DNA of 64,000 bases from an uncultured Microbacteriaceae bacterium (lineage in GTDB: Bacteria; Actinomycetota; Actinomycetes; Actinomycetales; Microbacteriaceae), in assembly GCA_937124545.1 (NCBI GenBank), contig CAKZKU010000227.1, positions 20,753 to 84,752 on the forward strand, read 5' to 3'. The notes beneath the pieces are model-generated. The model was not told the DNA's origin. It did no database searches and saw nothing but the letters and a program-made list of their open reading frames with translations. Below, piece by piece: positions 1 through 8,978 of the stretch; within the stretch, counting starts at the first letter, position 1, and every line of letters starts with the position of its first letter. The translations under genes were made by a program, and so were the position numbers.

Positions 1-141
1 AATGGTCTCGGAAGGCACCCCGGTTCGCGCCGCGACCTGGGGCACGAAGTCTTCGACGATGCCGTTTTCTAAAAACACGCCCTCAGCGGCGGTGAGAACA
101 TCGTCCAGCTGGGCCTGGTCAAACTCAAGGGCTTGTTTCAC
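1..141 (-). CDS. TetR-family-like regulator, N-terminal fragment (runs off the left edge)
   Basis: Only the first 47 codons lie in the window. Read on the minus strand from GTG at 141-139 they give MKQALEFDQAQLDDVL and continue through AAEGVFLENG and VAARTGVPSETI. The spacing of an alanine-rich helix, a glycine turn and a second helix ending in a GV-S-T turn is the usual N-terminal helix-turn-helix layout of TetR regulators, so a DNA-binding repressor is likely. A GAGGAC stretch about 9 nt upstream is a reasonable ribosome binding site. In-frame GTG codons at 156 and 159 are alternative starts. Ligand and target cannot be read from this fragment. The gene is divergent from the lipoprotein gene at 269, with about 127 bp between them. 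Confidence 0.5.
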   Translation of the reverse strand, partial: MKQALEFDQAQLDDVLTAAEGVFLENGIVEDFVPQVAARTGVPSETI

Positions 142-268
142 GAGGGTTGTCCTCACCACGAAGCGTTAGGGGGTGGAACTAACTTAGAGCATTCCTCACA
201 CGGTAAACCCGACGTTTAGCTGTGAATAACTTTGACGGTGGTGGCGCTCGCATTCTTAGCCTCGTCGA

Positions 269-925
269 ATGATGATTCACAGGCTCGTCTCGGTGGCGTT
301 TCCCCTTCTCCTGGTGGCGTGTGAGGCGCCCGTGATTCTTCCCGAGACAGGGGGTAGCACTGACTCGCAGTCCCTGGTGCAACCGCGGCGAGAGCTGCCC
401 CCGACGTTTTTTGAACAGGCTGCAAACCAGACCGAGGAGGTGATTGACCGCTATCTGTCCACGACAGACGAGATCACGGCGCAAGGCGGAGGCAACACGG
501 AGCCCATCAAAGCCCTGGTGAGCCCGTCCTGGCTGCCCAAGGAGCGCGAAGGGTTTGAGTCCTATCGAACGCGCGGGCTGCGTTCGGTCGGGAGCACCGT
601 GGCGCACTCCGTGGTCATCCAAAACGCCCACATCACCCTGGAGGGTGCGATCGAGGTGGGGGCGATGGTGTGCGTGGAGGGCACCGACCTTTTCGTGATC
701 CCCGCTGAGTATGAGGATCCGCCGGAGATCGTCTGGCAGTGGCATCCCGACTACGAAGACTTCGAGGGGGATGAAAGCGACTGGGAGGACATCGAGCAGT
801 ACCTGAGCCAGCCCGATGTCATTTGGGGTAACGCGGTTGCCATCCAAACCTGGTTGGTGGGAGAAAGCTTTGAATCACTCGTGATCGACAGTTGGGAGCC
901 CTGGTGGGGAGTCTACGAATGTTGA
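269..925 (+). CDS. Predicted secreted lipoprotein, unknown function
   Basis: I do not recognise the family. The 218-residue product begins with a short lipoprotein signal peptide ending in LLLVAC, with Cys18 as the lipidation site. A Thr/Gln/Pro-containing linker follows, and the mature domain ends in a very acidic, Trp-rich segment ([20 protein letters not shown]). The final residue is a second cysteine. TAGCCT at 257-262 ends exactly 6 nt before ATG 269, so a leaderless start at 269 is favoured over the adjacent ATG at 272. The next gene starts inside its stop codon region, so the two are translationally coupled and are probably exported to the same compartment. Confidence 0.7.
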   Translation: MMIHRLVSVAFPLLLVACEAPVILPETGGSTDSQSLVQPRRELPPTFFEQAANQTEEVIDRYLSTTDEITAQGGGNTEPIKALVSPSWLPKEREGFESYRTRGLRSVGSTVAHSVVIQNAHITLEGAIEVGAMVCVEGTDLFVIPAEYEDPPEIVWQWHPDYEDFEGDESDWEDIEQYLSQPDVIWGNAVAIQTWLVGESFESLVIDSWEPWWGVYEC

Positions 926-1746
926 AGGCGGCCCTTGCGGCAGGCGTTACTGCGCTGCTCACTCTCGTTGTCATTTCCCCGGCGGTGGCCGAGGAGTGCT
1001 CCCAGGCTGCTCAATCCAGCGGGGCTTGCGTTCGGGTGACCACAACCCTGGATAGTTCTGGTGTCACGGTGGGGGCCAACGGTCTGACACCGGGTACACC
1101 CGGGTCTGCCACCTCGCCCTCGACACGGCCACCCACTTCGTGGTGGTCTCCGCCGCCACCCAGGGAGCCGGTACTGGGGACCTCCGAGTGTGAGGTCAAG
1201 ATCTCTGGTTACTGTCGGGCGTCTTCGCCCGCAAAGAATTCTTCCCCGGAGGAGACACCCCCCACCCCACCGTCGACGCTGAGCGATCTGGTGGGGTTTT
1301 CGCCAGGCTCCCCAAAGATTCGGGTGGAGCCAGGAGGGTGGAGTATTCCGCGAGTGCCCACCAACGTTTTTGCTGCGGTGGGGGAGACCAGAGAAATGGG
1401 CGAGTTGTTGGGGTACCCGATCGAGATTCTTTTTCAACCGGTTCGATACGAATGGACCTATGGGGACGGTGCGAGGGCAACCCTCTCCGAGCCCGGATCC
1501 TCGTGGGGGGCGCGCCAGTTTTCTGCAACGCCCACCTCTCACGTGTATGCCCGACCAGGGAACTACCCGCTGACCCTTCGGGTGGGATTTAGCGCCTCCT
1601 ACCGTTTTGATGACGGGGCGTTTGAGTCCATTCCGGGCCTGGTGTGGCGTGATTCTGGCGCCCGCAGTGTCACGGTCCTGACCGTGAGCCGGGGTTTGGT
1701 GGAGAGCGGATGTGCCCCGGGAACACTCGTTCGGGGCAAATGTTAG
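919..1746 (+). CDS. Secreted PKD-domain-like protein
   Basis: The 275-residue product has a Sec signal peptide (hydrophobic core LLTLVVI, probable cleavage after PAVA) and a long Pro/Ser/Thr-rich linker. A C-terminal region carries the PKD-fold hallmarks YEWTYGDG and HVYARPGNYPLTLRV. PKD domains are extracellular beta-sandwiches used for protein or polysaccharide contacts, so a cell-surface role is inferred. Cysteines occur in three pairs (after the signal peptide, mid-linker, C-terminus), suggesting disulfides. I chose ATG 919 over an upstream in-frame codon at 892 because GGGGAG lies 8 nt upstream and the signal peptide then begins correctly. The start overlaps the end of the upstream lipoprotein gene. 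A GCCCCG/CGGGGC inverted repeat at 1714-1737 sits in the last codons. Confidence 0.7.
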   Translation: MLKAALAAGVTALLTLVVISPAVAEECSQAAQSSGACVRVTTTLDSSGVTVGANGLTPGTPGSATSPSTRPPTSWWSPPPPREPVLGTSECEVKISGYCRASSPAKNSSPEETPPTPPSTLSDLVGFSPGSPKIRVEPGGWSIPRVPTNVFAAVGETREMGELLGYPIEILFQPVRYEWTYGDGARATLSEPGSSWGARQFSATPTSHVYARPGNYPLTLRVGFSASYRFDDGAFESIPGLVWRDSGARSVTVLTVSRGLVESGCAPGTLVRGKC

Positions 1747-1833
1747 GACAGTAGCCAGGTATTCTTAGGACTCCCGCAAGCTTCCCCCCAGCTTCCGCCG
1801 CGACACTGTCGGGTGTCGAAAGGAGTTCCCCGT

Positions 1834-3237
1834 ATGAACAGCCCCGAGGAGCCCCGCGCGGATCAGCCCGAGGACACCCCTGAAAGCCCCCAGCCGGAGG
1901 TTTCTTCCGCTGCGCCGAATTCGCCGGAGCAGCCCGAGCAGCCGGAGGCCTTGGGGACCAGGCGTGCGGAGCTTGCGAGTGAGCGCGCAGCGTCGGAGTC
2001 GAAGTTTTCCGGTTCCCCCTTCGCGCACGGTACCTACTCCGGGGTAGGGGACAGCATCGCGCGTGAGCGTGCGAAAGTCATGTCCGAAGACAAACGCCGC
2101 GCCAAAAACCTGGGTGTCTTTGTCACTGCTGCGCTTCTCGTGGGGGGTTTGCTCGGAGGAACAGCGGGTGGTGCTTTCGCCATCTGGAATCTTTCTTCCC
2201 GAGGTTTGGTGACCGAAGGGGTAACAGCTCCGACCACCATTACGGTCAATGCGCCACTAGAAGCCAGTGAGATTACGGCGGTGGCCGCCGCCGCAATGCC
2301 CTCCGTCGTCACGCTCGAAGTGGCTGGGATGGGGGGAGCGGGAAGCGGTTCCGGTGTGATCATTACCCCTGAGGGCCATCTGATCACCAACGCCCACGTG
2401 GTGTCTATTGGCAACAATGAGCCGAGTATTCGCGTGACGCTCTCCGATGGCAGGCTTTTCGAAGGCACCGTGGTGGGGCGCGACATCGTTGCGGATATTG
2501 CCGTCGTCAAGATTGACAGCGACGGAGTCTTTCCCGTCATGCCGATTGGTGATTCATCGGCGCTCAACGTCGGCGACCAGACGATTGCCATTGGCGCACC
2601 GTTGAGCCTTCCCGGCACGGTGACCTCCGGCATTGTCTCGGCGATCAACCGAAGCATCACGGTGGGAGCCTCGCAAGCACCGGGTGAAGAAGACGGTCAG
2701 TTTGATTTTGATTTACCCGGAAGCTCCCTCTTGAACGGCCAAACGATTTCCATCCCGGTGGTGCAAACCGATGCGTCGATTAACCCGGGAAACTCCGGTG
2801 GCGCACTGCTCAACCGCAACGGCGAGTTGATCGGTATCAATGTGGCGATCGCGTCGACCGGGGGGCAAGGCTCCGGCAGCATCGGTTTGGGTTTCGCTAT
2901 CCCCGGTAATTTGGCCTACCGCATCGCGCAGGAAATCATCGAAACAGGGTCTGCCAGCCACGGGTTGCTGGGCGCGCTCGTTACCGACGCCCAATCTGTT
3001 CCCAGTTCCACTGTGACGGGTGCCTACATTGATTCCGTGACCCCCGGTGGGGCAGCGGCGATCGCTGGCGTGCGGGCAGGGGACGTGGTGACGAGGTTCA
3101 ACGGCCTCCCCATCACCAACCGGATTGACCTGACTGCCCAGGTGCGCAGCTTGCCCGGGGGAACTGCCTCAACACTCACCTATGTGCGCGGAGGCAACTC
3201 CTTCACCGTCGAGGTGGAATTGGGTGAGCTCGAGTAG
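1834..3237 (+). CDS. Membrane-anchored HtrA/DegP-like serine protease with PDZ domain
   Basis: This is an envelope quality-control protease of 467 residues. About 90 acidic, Pro/Glu-rich cytoplasmic residues come first, then one membrane segment (about 92-116), then an extracytoplasmic trypsin-like domain. The catalytic triad is visible as His188 (LITNAHVV), Asp221 (VADIAVVKI) and Ser321 (NPGNSGGALL). A single C-terminal PDZ domain contains GVRAGDVVTRFNG. This one-TM, one-PDZ design matches actinobacterial PepD/HtrA proteases rather than secreted DegP. ATG 1834 is chosen because AAGGAG sits 8 nt upstream; an in-frame GTG at 1813 lacks a site. TATTCT at 1760-1765 is a plausible -10, giving a leader of about 60 nt. 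Confidence 0.93.
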   Translation: MNSPEEPRADQPEDTPESPQPEVSSAAPNSPEQPEQPEALGTRRAELASERAASESKFSGSPFAHGTYSGVGDSIARERAKVMSEDKRRAKNLGVFVTAALLVGGLLGGTAGGAFAIWNLSSRGLVTEGVTAPTTITVNAPLEASEITAVAAAAMPSVVTLEVAGMGGAGSGSGVIITPEGHLITNAHVVSIGNNEPSIRVTLSDGRLFEGTVVGRDIVADIAVVKIDSDGVFPVMPIGDSSALNVGDQTIAIGAPLSLPGTVTSGIVSAINRSITVGASQAPGEEDGQFDFDLPGSSLLNGQTISIPVVQTDASINPGNSGGALLNRNGELIGINVAIASTGGQGSGSIGLGFAIPGNLAYRIAQEIIETGSASHGLLGALVTDAQSVPSSTVTGAYIDSVTPGGAAAIAGVRAGDVVTRFNGLPITNRIDLTAQVRSLPGGTASTLTYVRGGNSFTVEVELGELE

Positions 3238-3246
3238 CGGCGAAGG

Positions 3247-3516
3247 CTATTCGTCGCGAAGTTTTTCGTAGATTTCTTTACACGCCGGGCACACCGGGAA
3301 CTTCTCGGGGTCGCGACCGGGAGTCCACTTCTTGCCACAGAGCGCTCTCACGGGTTTTCCGCTGAGCGCACTCGAGAGAATCTTGTCCTTCTTTACGTAG
3401 TGGGAATAGCGGTCGTGGTCACCCTCGTCGAGCTGCTCCTCTTCGAGAAGTTTCTCAAGCTCCCGGTCAAGAACGTCGGTTCCGCCACCCTGTTCGTCCG
3501 ATTCCATGCCCGCCAT
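3247..3516 (-). CDS. DUF3039 family zinc-ribbon-like protein
   Basis: This 89-residue protein matches the actinobacterial DUF3039 pattern. An acidic N-terminus is followed by HYVKKDKI, SGKPVRALCGK, W-P-RDP-KFPVCPACKEIYE. One Cys in ALCGK and the CPAC pair, with a conserved His, could bind a metal; the function is unknown in the family. It lies 1 nt downstream of pncB on the same strand, so the two are very likely co-transcribed. The 3' end converges on htrA with under 10 bp between stops. ATG 3516 is used; ATG 3507 is an alternative. Confidence 0.88.
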   Translation of the reverse strand: MAGMESDEQGGGTDVLDRELEKLLEEEQLDEGDHDRYSHYVKKDKILSSALSGKPVRALCGKKWTPGRDPEKFPVCPACKEIYEKLRDE

Positions 3517-3517
3517 G

Positions 3518-4816
3518 TTAGCTCTCTCCCCTCACGAAAGCCGAAAAGCTGGGGTCCCCGGGACTCAGGGAAAACGCAGTGTCAGGAAGCTCCGCGATAG
3601 CGTCCCGATGGTGCGCTCGCGCTCGGGAGAGAAGCTCCGGCTGGAGCGCGGAATCGCTCACCTCTCCCTCGACCATCAGGTCGTGGGAAAGCGGCCGGGC
3701 ACCCTCGGGAGGTGCTCCCTCACCGACGACCAACGCGTCGCCCGTGGCGACACCGGCGTGTAGGACCCGAAACGCGCTTTTTGCTCCCGCGTGGTGGGCC
3801 TTATCGGAGCTTTTCTTTGCCACCGGCACCCAGGAACCGTCGTCATCGGCGCGGGCCACCAGTTTGTAGACCAACCCGGCAGCGGGATGCCCGGAGCCCG
3901 TCACCACGCTGGTTCCCACACCAAAAACATCCACGGGGGCGCCGCGAAGCCCAGCGATTGTGTGTTCATTCAGATCGTTTGTCACCACAATTTTGGTGGC
4001 GGTGGCACCGAGTTGATCGAGGTGCGCCCGTACCTGGGACACGACGACCGGGAGGTCACCGGAATCAATGCGCACAGCGCCCAGATTCTTTCCGCCCACG
4101 GCAATCGCGCGCTCCACACCCTTCACCATGTCGAATGTGTCAATCAGCAGCGTGGTGCTAGACCCCATGGTTCGTATTTGAGCGGCGAAAGCCTCCTCCT
4201 CGCTGTCGTGGGCGAGAGTGAAAGAGTGGGCGGCTGTTCCTCTGGTGGGAATCCCGTAAAGCTCGCCAGCAGCGAGGTTACTGGTGGCGGAAAACCCGGC
4301 GAGATATGCCGCCCTCGCAGCGGCAACAGCGGCGCGTTCGTGGGCTCGCCGTGCCCCCATTTCAATCAGATCTCGTGAGCCTGCCGCCTGGACCATGCGT
4401 GATGCGGCGCTAGCAATCGCGCTGTCGTAGTTGAGAATGCTGAGGATCAGGGTCTCTAACAGGACTGCTTCGGCGAACGTGCCTCGAACCTGGAGAATGG
4501 GCGATCCGGGCACGTAGATTTCGCCCTCCCGGTAGCCGCGAATGGTTCCGCGGAAACGGTAGTGAGACAGCCACTCCAGGGTGTCGTCACTGACAATCGA
4601 TTCGCGCGCTAAAAACTCCAGCTCGTTTTGGTGAAATCGAAACTGCTGGATGGCCTCAATAAGGCGTGCCGTACCGGCCACCACTCCGTAGCGTTTGCCG
4701 CCCGGCAACTGGCGGGAGAACACCTCAAACACGGTGTTGCGCTCCGCGCGACCGGAGGCTCGCGCGGCATCGACCATGGTCAGCTCGTAATGATCGGTCA
4801 AAAGCGCGGTGGACAC
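3518..4816 (-). CDS. pncB: Nicotinate phosphoribosyltransferase
   Basis: It converts nicotinate, PRPP and ATP to nicotinate mononucleotide, the entry step of NAD salvage (Preiss-Handler pathway). The 432-residue length is typical. The N-terminus has LLTDHYELTM and FSRQLPGGKRYGVVAGTARL, and the middle carries GIPTRGTAAHSFTLAHDSEE, whose His is the residue phosphorylated in the family. RIDSGDL and VFGVGTSVVTG near the C-terminus complete the phosphate-binding barrel. The GTG start at 4816 has no usable ribosome binding site. TAGGCT (4828-4823) ends exactly 6 nt upstream, which suggests a leaderless mRNA. DUF3039 follows in the same operon, and murL is divergent. Confidence 0.95.
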   Translation of the reverse strand: MSTALLTDHYELTMVDAARASGRAERNTVFEVFSRQLPGGKRYGVVAGTARLIEAIQQFRFHQNELEFLARESIVSDDTLEWLSHYRFRGTIRGYREGEIYVPGSPILQVRGTFAEAVLLETLILSILNYDSAIASAASRMVQAAGSRDLIEMGARRAHERAAVAAARAAYLAGFSATSNLAAGELYGIPTRGTAAHSFTLAHDSEEEAFAAQIRTMGSSTTLLIDTFDMVKGVERAIAVGGKNLGAVRIDSGDLPVVVSQVRAHLDQLGATATKIVVTNDLNEHTIAGLRGAPVDVFGVGTSVVTGSGHPAAGLVYKLVARADDDGSWVPVAKKSSDKAHHAGAKSAFRVLHAGVATGDALVVGEGAPPEGARPLSHDLMVEGEVSDSALQPELLSRARAHHRDAIAELPDTAFSLSPGDPSFSAFVRGES

Positions 4817-4907
4817 ACCTCCAGCCTAGCTTCGACCGGGTCCTCTAGAATGAGACCATCGAGTGGGCAGGCGCCCATCCAATTCGGCGCGGGGAGGTGC
4901 TGCAGGA

Positions 4908-6269
4908 ATGGTGTTCGACCCCCACGTCTTCACCGAATTCAGATTCCTGGCGGCCCATATTGACCGCGCGACCATGCGGGTCGAGTTTGACTATGAACTC
5001 GCCGGTGAGGGACACAGCGAGCTGTTCCACGAGTCGCTGATCTTCACCCCCGTCCGGCAGGGCCACGATGTGGACTGGCCTCGGGTAGAGGGCCTCGTCA
5101 CGATTCTCGGTGCACTACTGGGGTTGAGTTACTACAAAGCCGCCGCCCCGCCCCGTTACGTCATCTCCCAGCCGGGCATGACCCAGGCGGGCGTGGACTA
5201 TCTGCGCGAAGTCATCGCCCACGGTCTGGGCGAGTTTGCCTTCCGCAACAAGCTGCCAGGCCTCCTTGAGCCAGAGATTGTGGTGACCTCCGGTGGATCC
5301 GAACCCTTCCCCGCCGATTCACACCTGACCCCCGAGGGCGACCCGCTGGTCCCGATCGGGGGCGGCAAAGATTCTGTGGTCACGGTTGAGCTTTTAGCGG
5401 CAGCCCGGATGCACCCGGTTCAGTTTGCGGTCAACCCCAATCAGGTGATGTATCGCGTGGGCCGGATCAAAGGCCACCCCCTGATTTCTGTCACCCGGGA
5501 TCTTGACGAGCGCTTGCTAGAGCTCAACGAGCAGGGCGCTCTTAACGGTCACGTGCCCGTCACCGCCATCAATTCGTTGATTTCTCTGGTCCAAGCCCGA
5601 ATTATTGGGCTGGGTCCCGTGGTGATGTCCCTGGAGGCTTCGGCTTCGGAAGCAACATTGACCTGGGACGGGGTGGAGGTAAACCACCAGTGGTCGAAGT
5701 CAGAGCGCGCGGAAGCTTTGCTCCACGACATGTTGGGCCCCCAGGCAGGCCTCTCTGCCGGTGCATATTTTTCCCTGCTGCGCCCTTACAGCGAACTTCA
5801 AATTGCGCGCTACTTTTCCGGGTTGCGCGAATACCACCCGGTCATCACCAGTTGCAATCGCGCTTTCCGGCGCGGCGTCGAAGACGCTCGCTGGTGCGGC
5901 GATTGTGACAAATGCCGTTTCATTTTCTTGATTCTTGCTCCCTTCATTCCCTCGAGCTCTCTCACCCGCATGTTCGCTGACAACCTCTTGGACAACGCTT
6001 CACAGCTCGAGGGTTACCGGGCTTTGTTGGGGCTTCACGAACATCGGCCTTTTGAGTGCGTCGGAGAACAAGCCGAATCGATGGTCGCTCTGGGATGGAT
6101 TACCGGTATGTCGGAATGGCGGGGGACCGCGGTGGTGCGAGAGCTACTCACCGAAATACCCGATTTAGCCAGCCCTCACCCAGACTTGGAAGAGCAGGTG
6201 CTCGGCGTCCGCGGGAGCGGGGTGTCGATGCCGGGCAATTTCGTTAACCTAGGCGCCATTCTTGGCTAA
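4908..6269 (+). CDS. murL: MurL-type UDP-MurNAc-L-Ala-L-Glu epimerase
   Basis: MurL enzymes use ATP to epimerise the terminal L-Glu of UDP-MurNAc-L-Ala-L-Glu to D-Glu; the activity was established for the MurL/MurD2 pair of Xanthomonas. This 453-residue protein shows the expected PP-loop-like nucleotide site GGGKDSVVTVELL, the NGHVPVTAINSLIS segment, SLEASASEATLTW, and a C-terminal SCNRAFRRG...WCGDCDKCRF cysteine cluster. The following gene is a MurD-like ligase overlapping by 8 nt, which is the diagnostic partnership. ATG 4908 is chosen (GGAGG about 10 nt upstream); GTG 4863 would add 15 basic residues. A TAGAAT -10 at 4846-4851 gives a short leader. pncB and rph-rdgB flank the pair, a position usually held by murI. 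Assignment is by motif and context only. Confidence 0.85.
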   Translation: MVFDPHVFTEFRFLAAHIDRATMRVEFDYELAGEGHSELFHESLIFTPVRQGHDVDWPRVEGLVTILGALLGLSYYKAAAPPRYVISQPGMTQAGVDYLREVIAHGLGEFAFRNKLPGLLEPEIVVTSGGSEPFPADSHLTPEGDPLVPIGGGKDSVVTVELLAAARMHPVQFAVNPNQVMYRVGRIKGHPLISVTRDLDERLLELNEQGALNGHVPVTAINSLISLVQARIIGLGPVVMSLEASASEATLTWDGVEVNHQWSKSERAEALLHDMLGPQAGLSAGAYFSLLRPYSELQIARYFSGLREYHPVITSCNRAFRRGVEDARWCGDCDKCRFIFLILAPFIPSSSLTRMFADNLLDNASQLEGYRALLGLHEHRPFECVGEQAESMVALGWITGMSEWRGTAVVRELLTEIPDLASPHPDLEEQVLGVRGSGVSMPGNFVNLGAILG

Positions 6270-7671
6270 GCAGCCCCTCACCCTGGCGGATATAGCTGAG
6301 GGCACCGTCCTCATCGTGGGAGTGGGTCGAGAGGGAACCGCGCTGGCGCGGGCTCTTTTGTCGCTAGAGCGCCCGCCCGCCACCCTCGCACTCGAGGGCT
6401 CTGGGGGAGAGGCAGCCGCGCGCTTCCTGGAGGACTTCGGTCAGCACATTCCCGTGCATTTTTTTGAGGACCAAGAGGCGAGGCCTTCCGTTTTTCAGGA
6501 TGTCACCGTCGCGGTCATGTCGCCAGGCATCGCACGCACGAGCGCGCTGTATCAGGCGCTGGTCCGGTGGGGGATAGCGCTCACCTCGAGCAGCGCGCTG
6601 TTCGTTTCGGAGCACGCGTCCACCCTGGTGGGGGTGACCGGGTCCAAAGGAAAATCCACCACCAGCACCCTGATTCACCGCTTGCTCGTTGAGTCCGGCC
6701 ACACCGCAACGCTCGGCGGCAACATGGGAATCCCCCTGGTGGGCAGCGAACCGGGAGACCGCCAGGTCGCTGAGCTCTCGAGCTACCAGTGCCACTACCT
6801 TGAGGCGTCGCCAGATGTGGTGGTACTCACTGCGTTGTTCCCGGAACACCTGGATTGGCATGGCTCCATTGACCGCTACTTTGGCGACAAACTCAATATT
6901 GTCGCGCATTCCCCGCGGGTGGTGATCGCCAATGCGGATGACCCGATCCTGCGCCAAGAACTCACCCGTCGATACCCCGACCTTGAGGTGACCTGGGTGG
7001 GGGAGGGTTACGACTGGCACCTCGAGCCAGAGGGGTCCCACTCGTGGTTGTGCCACGGGGATCAGCGCCTCTTCTCGACCGAGCGATCAACACTGATCGG
7101 CGAGCACAACCACCGCAACATGTTGCTAGCGCTTGCTGGGGCCAGTGCCACCGGCGCTCTCGACAAACGTGCAATAGAAGCAGCCCTGGGCAGTTTTGAG
7201 GGCTTGGCGAACCGGTTAGAGCACATCCATGACGCCAGCGGCGTCGTGTTTATCAACGACTCTTTGGCCACCAACCCCCATGCGGCAGCCGCTGCGTTGG
7301 AATCCTGCTCTTCCCCCGGAATGGTGTGGTTGGTGGGAGGTTTTGACCGCGGGGTTGACTACACGGTGTTAGTCGAGCGGGTTGTCGCCACCACACCCCG
7401 CCACATCCTTGGTTTGCCCGGATCGGGGCCAGCTCTGGTGGAGCTGTTTCGAGCAGCCCTCGAGCAGGCTGGGCGGAGCGAGCAGGTGATCCTCGGCACC
7501 GTGGAGAGCATGAGCGAGGCGGTGTCGCGGGCCCGCGAGCTCGCCGGGCCTGGCGATTACGTGCTGCTCTCGCCCGGCGCCCCGAGCTTTGGGTACTACC
7601 GTGATTACCAACACCGGGCCGATGATTTCCGGGCAGCCATCGAGACCACCCAACCAAAGGATCCTGCATGA
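6262..7671 (+). CDS. murD2: MurD2-type UDP-MurNAc-L-Ala--L-glutamate ligase
   Basis: This 469-residue Mur ligase has an N-terminal Rossmann-like domain ([17 protein letters not shown]), an ATP-binding loop [14 protein letters not shown], the central-domain signature [12 protein letters not shown] and [10 protein letters not shown], and the C-terminal domain [11 protein letters not shown] and VGGFDRGVD. Standard MurD adds D-Glu; the MurD2 branch, always next to murL, adds L-Glu for later epimerisation. The link to murL is the basis for the call; a normal MurD elsewhere in the genome would support it. The start is a TTG inside the end of murL with no ribosome binding site, so translation is coupled. 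The stop overlaps rph by 4 nt (ATGA). Confidence 0.83.
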   Translation: MAKQPLTLADIAEGTVLIVGVGREGTALARALLSLERPPATLALEGSGGEAAARFLEDFGQHIPVHFFEDQEARPSVFQDVTVAVMSPGIARTSALYQALVRWGIALTSSSALFVSEHASTLVGVTGSKGKSTTSTLIHRLLVESGHTATLGGNMGIPLVGSEPGDRQVAELSSYQCHYLEASPDVVVLTALFPEHLDWHGSIDRYFGDKLNIVAHSPRVVIANADDPILRQELTRRYPDLEVTWVGEGYDWHLEPEGSHSWLCHGDQRLFSTERSTLIGEHNHRNMLLALAGASATGALDKRAIEAALGSFEGLANRLEHIHDASGVVFINDSLATNPHAAAAALESCSSPGMVWLVGGFDRGVDYTVLVERVVATTPRHILGLPGSGPALVELFRAALEQAGRSEQVILGTVESMSEAVSRARELAGPGDYVLLSPGAPSFGYYRDYQHRADDFRAAIETTQPKDPA

Positions 7672-8396
7672 ACCGCGCCGACGCACGCACCCCCGACCAG
7701 CTTCGTCCCGTAGGAATCGAACGCGGCTGGAGCGCCCAAGCTGAGGGCAGCGCTCTGATCAACTTCGGCAACACCAAGGTGTTGGCGACCGCGTCGTTCA
7801 CGCCCGGGGTGCCGCGCTGGCTCTCTGGCTCCGGAAAAGGCTGGGTAACCGCGGAGTATGGAATGCTGCCGCGCTCCACCAACGAGCGCATGGGTCGCGA
7901 ATCGGTCAAAGGAAAGATTGGCGGGCGCACCCACGAAATTTCCCGCCTGATTGGGCGAAGTCTTCGCGCCGTCATTGACCTGGATGCCCTGGGGGAGAAC
8001 ACTATTGTGCTCGACTGCGATGTGTTGCAAGCCGATGGCGGTACCCGGACAGCGGCCATCACCGGTGCTTATGTGGCGCTGGTAGACGCCGTCAACTGGG
8101 CAAAAAACAACGGCCACGTGTCGCCTGGCGCCCAGGCCATTACGGATTCACTCTCGGCCATCAGTGTGGGAATTGTGGAGGGCACGCCGCTCCTGGATCT
8201 TGCCTACGTCGAGGACGTGGCCGCGGAAACGGACATGAACGTTGTGGTCACCGGTCGCGGGTCTTTTGTGGAAGTCCAGGGCACTGCGGAGGGTGCACCT
8301 TTCGATCGTGCAGAGCTTGACCAGCTGCTGGATCTCGCCCTCGTGGGAACCACGGAGCTGGCAAAAATTCAGCAGGCTGCACTGGAGGGCAACTAG
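7668..8396 (+). CDS. rph: Ribonuclease PH
   Basis: This phosphate-dependent 3'-5' exoribonuclease trims tRNA 3' ends. The 242-residue protein is a normal single PH domain. Visible signatures are the N-terminal [30 protein letters not shown], the basic RNA-binding stretch [33 protein letters not shown], and [23 protein letters not shown] with the phosphate/metal-site aspartates. It overlaps murD2 by 4 nt and is followed 3 nt later by rdgB, so four genes from murL form one operon. Because the next gene in this order is a nucleotide-pool sanitiser, the rph-rdgB pair matches the common actinobacterial arrangement. Confidence 0.97.
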   Translation: MNRADARTPDQLRPVGIERGWSAQAEGSALINFGNTKVLATASFTPGVPRWLSGSGKGWVTAEYGMLPRSTNERMGRESVKGKIGGRTHEISRLIGRSLRAVIDLDALGENTIVLDCDVLQADGGTRTAAITGAYVALVDAVNWAKNNGHVSPGAQAITDSLSAISVGIVEGTPLLDLAYVEDVAAETDMNVVVTGRGSFVEVQGTAEGAPFDRAELDQLLDLALVGTTELAKIQQAALEGN

Positions 8397-8399
8397 CTC

Positions 8400-8978
8400 A
8401 TGAAGCTCGTGGTGGGAACCCGCAACGCACACAAAATTGCGGAACTCACGGAGATTTTGACCCCGGCGTTGGGGGCGCTGGATTTGGTTCCAGCGCAGGG
8501 CGAAGCCCCCGAAGAAGACGCGACCACGTTTTATGAAAACGCGCTCATCAAAGCCCGCGCGGCGTTTGCTGACTCCGGCCACCCCACAATTGCCGATGAT
8601 TCGGGAATTGAGGTTCGGGCACTCGGTGGGCAACCCGGTGTTCGCTCCGCTCGTTATGCCGCCAGCGGCCTGGATGAGGACAACACGGCCCTGCTGTTGA
8701 AAAACCTTGAAGGGGTGGAGGACCGGCAGGCGGAGTTTGTGTGTGCTGCGGCGTATGTCACGGCCCGCGGCGAATACGTCATTGAGCGCCGATGGGAGGG
8801 CACCATTGCTCACGCCCCCAGCGGGGGCGGCGGATTTGGTTATGACCCGATTTTTCTGCCCGAAGGGAGCGCGGTCAGTGCTGCCGAGATGAGCCCTGCG
8901 GAGAAGAATTCGGTCTCCCACCGAGGGCAAGCGTTTCTGGCCCTCGCTGAGCTGATTGCTACCCTCCCGACCGAATAA
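8400..8978 (+). CDS. rdgB: XTP/dITP diphosphatase (RdgB/HAM1 family)
   Basis: It hydrolyses non-canonical purine triphosphates (dITP, XTP) to monophosphates, keeping them out of nucleic acids. The 192-residue length is standard. The substrate motif VVGTRNAHKIAEL starts the protein, followed by EEDATTFYENALIKARAA, the catalytic TIADDSGIEVRALGGQPGVRSARYA, and the C-terminal GFGYDPIF and SHRGQAFLAL. It is the last gene of the murL-murD2-rph-rdgB operon. The rpsB promoter region begins right after its stop. Confidence 0.97.
   Translation: MKLVVGTRNAHKIAELTEILTPALGALDLVPAQGEAPEEDATTFYENALIKARAAFADSGHPTIADDSGIEVRALGGQPGVRSARYAASGLDEDNTALLLKNLEGVEDRQAEFVCAAAYVTARGEYVIERRWEGTIAHAPSGGGGFGYDPIFLPEGSAVSAAEMSPAEKNSVSHRGQAFLALAELIATLPTE

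Noticed and set aside
1714..1737. GCCCCG/CGGGGC inverted repeat as a terminator for the PKD gene
   Set aside because: It lies inside the coding sequence with a 12-nt loop and no T-run; kept only as a note in the gene entry.
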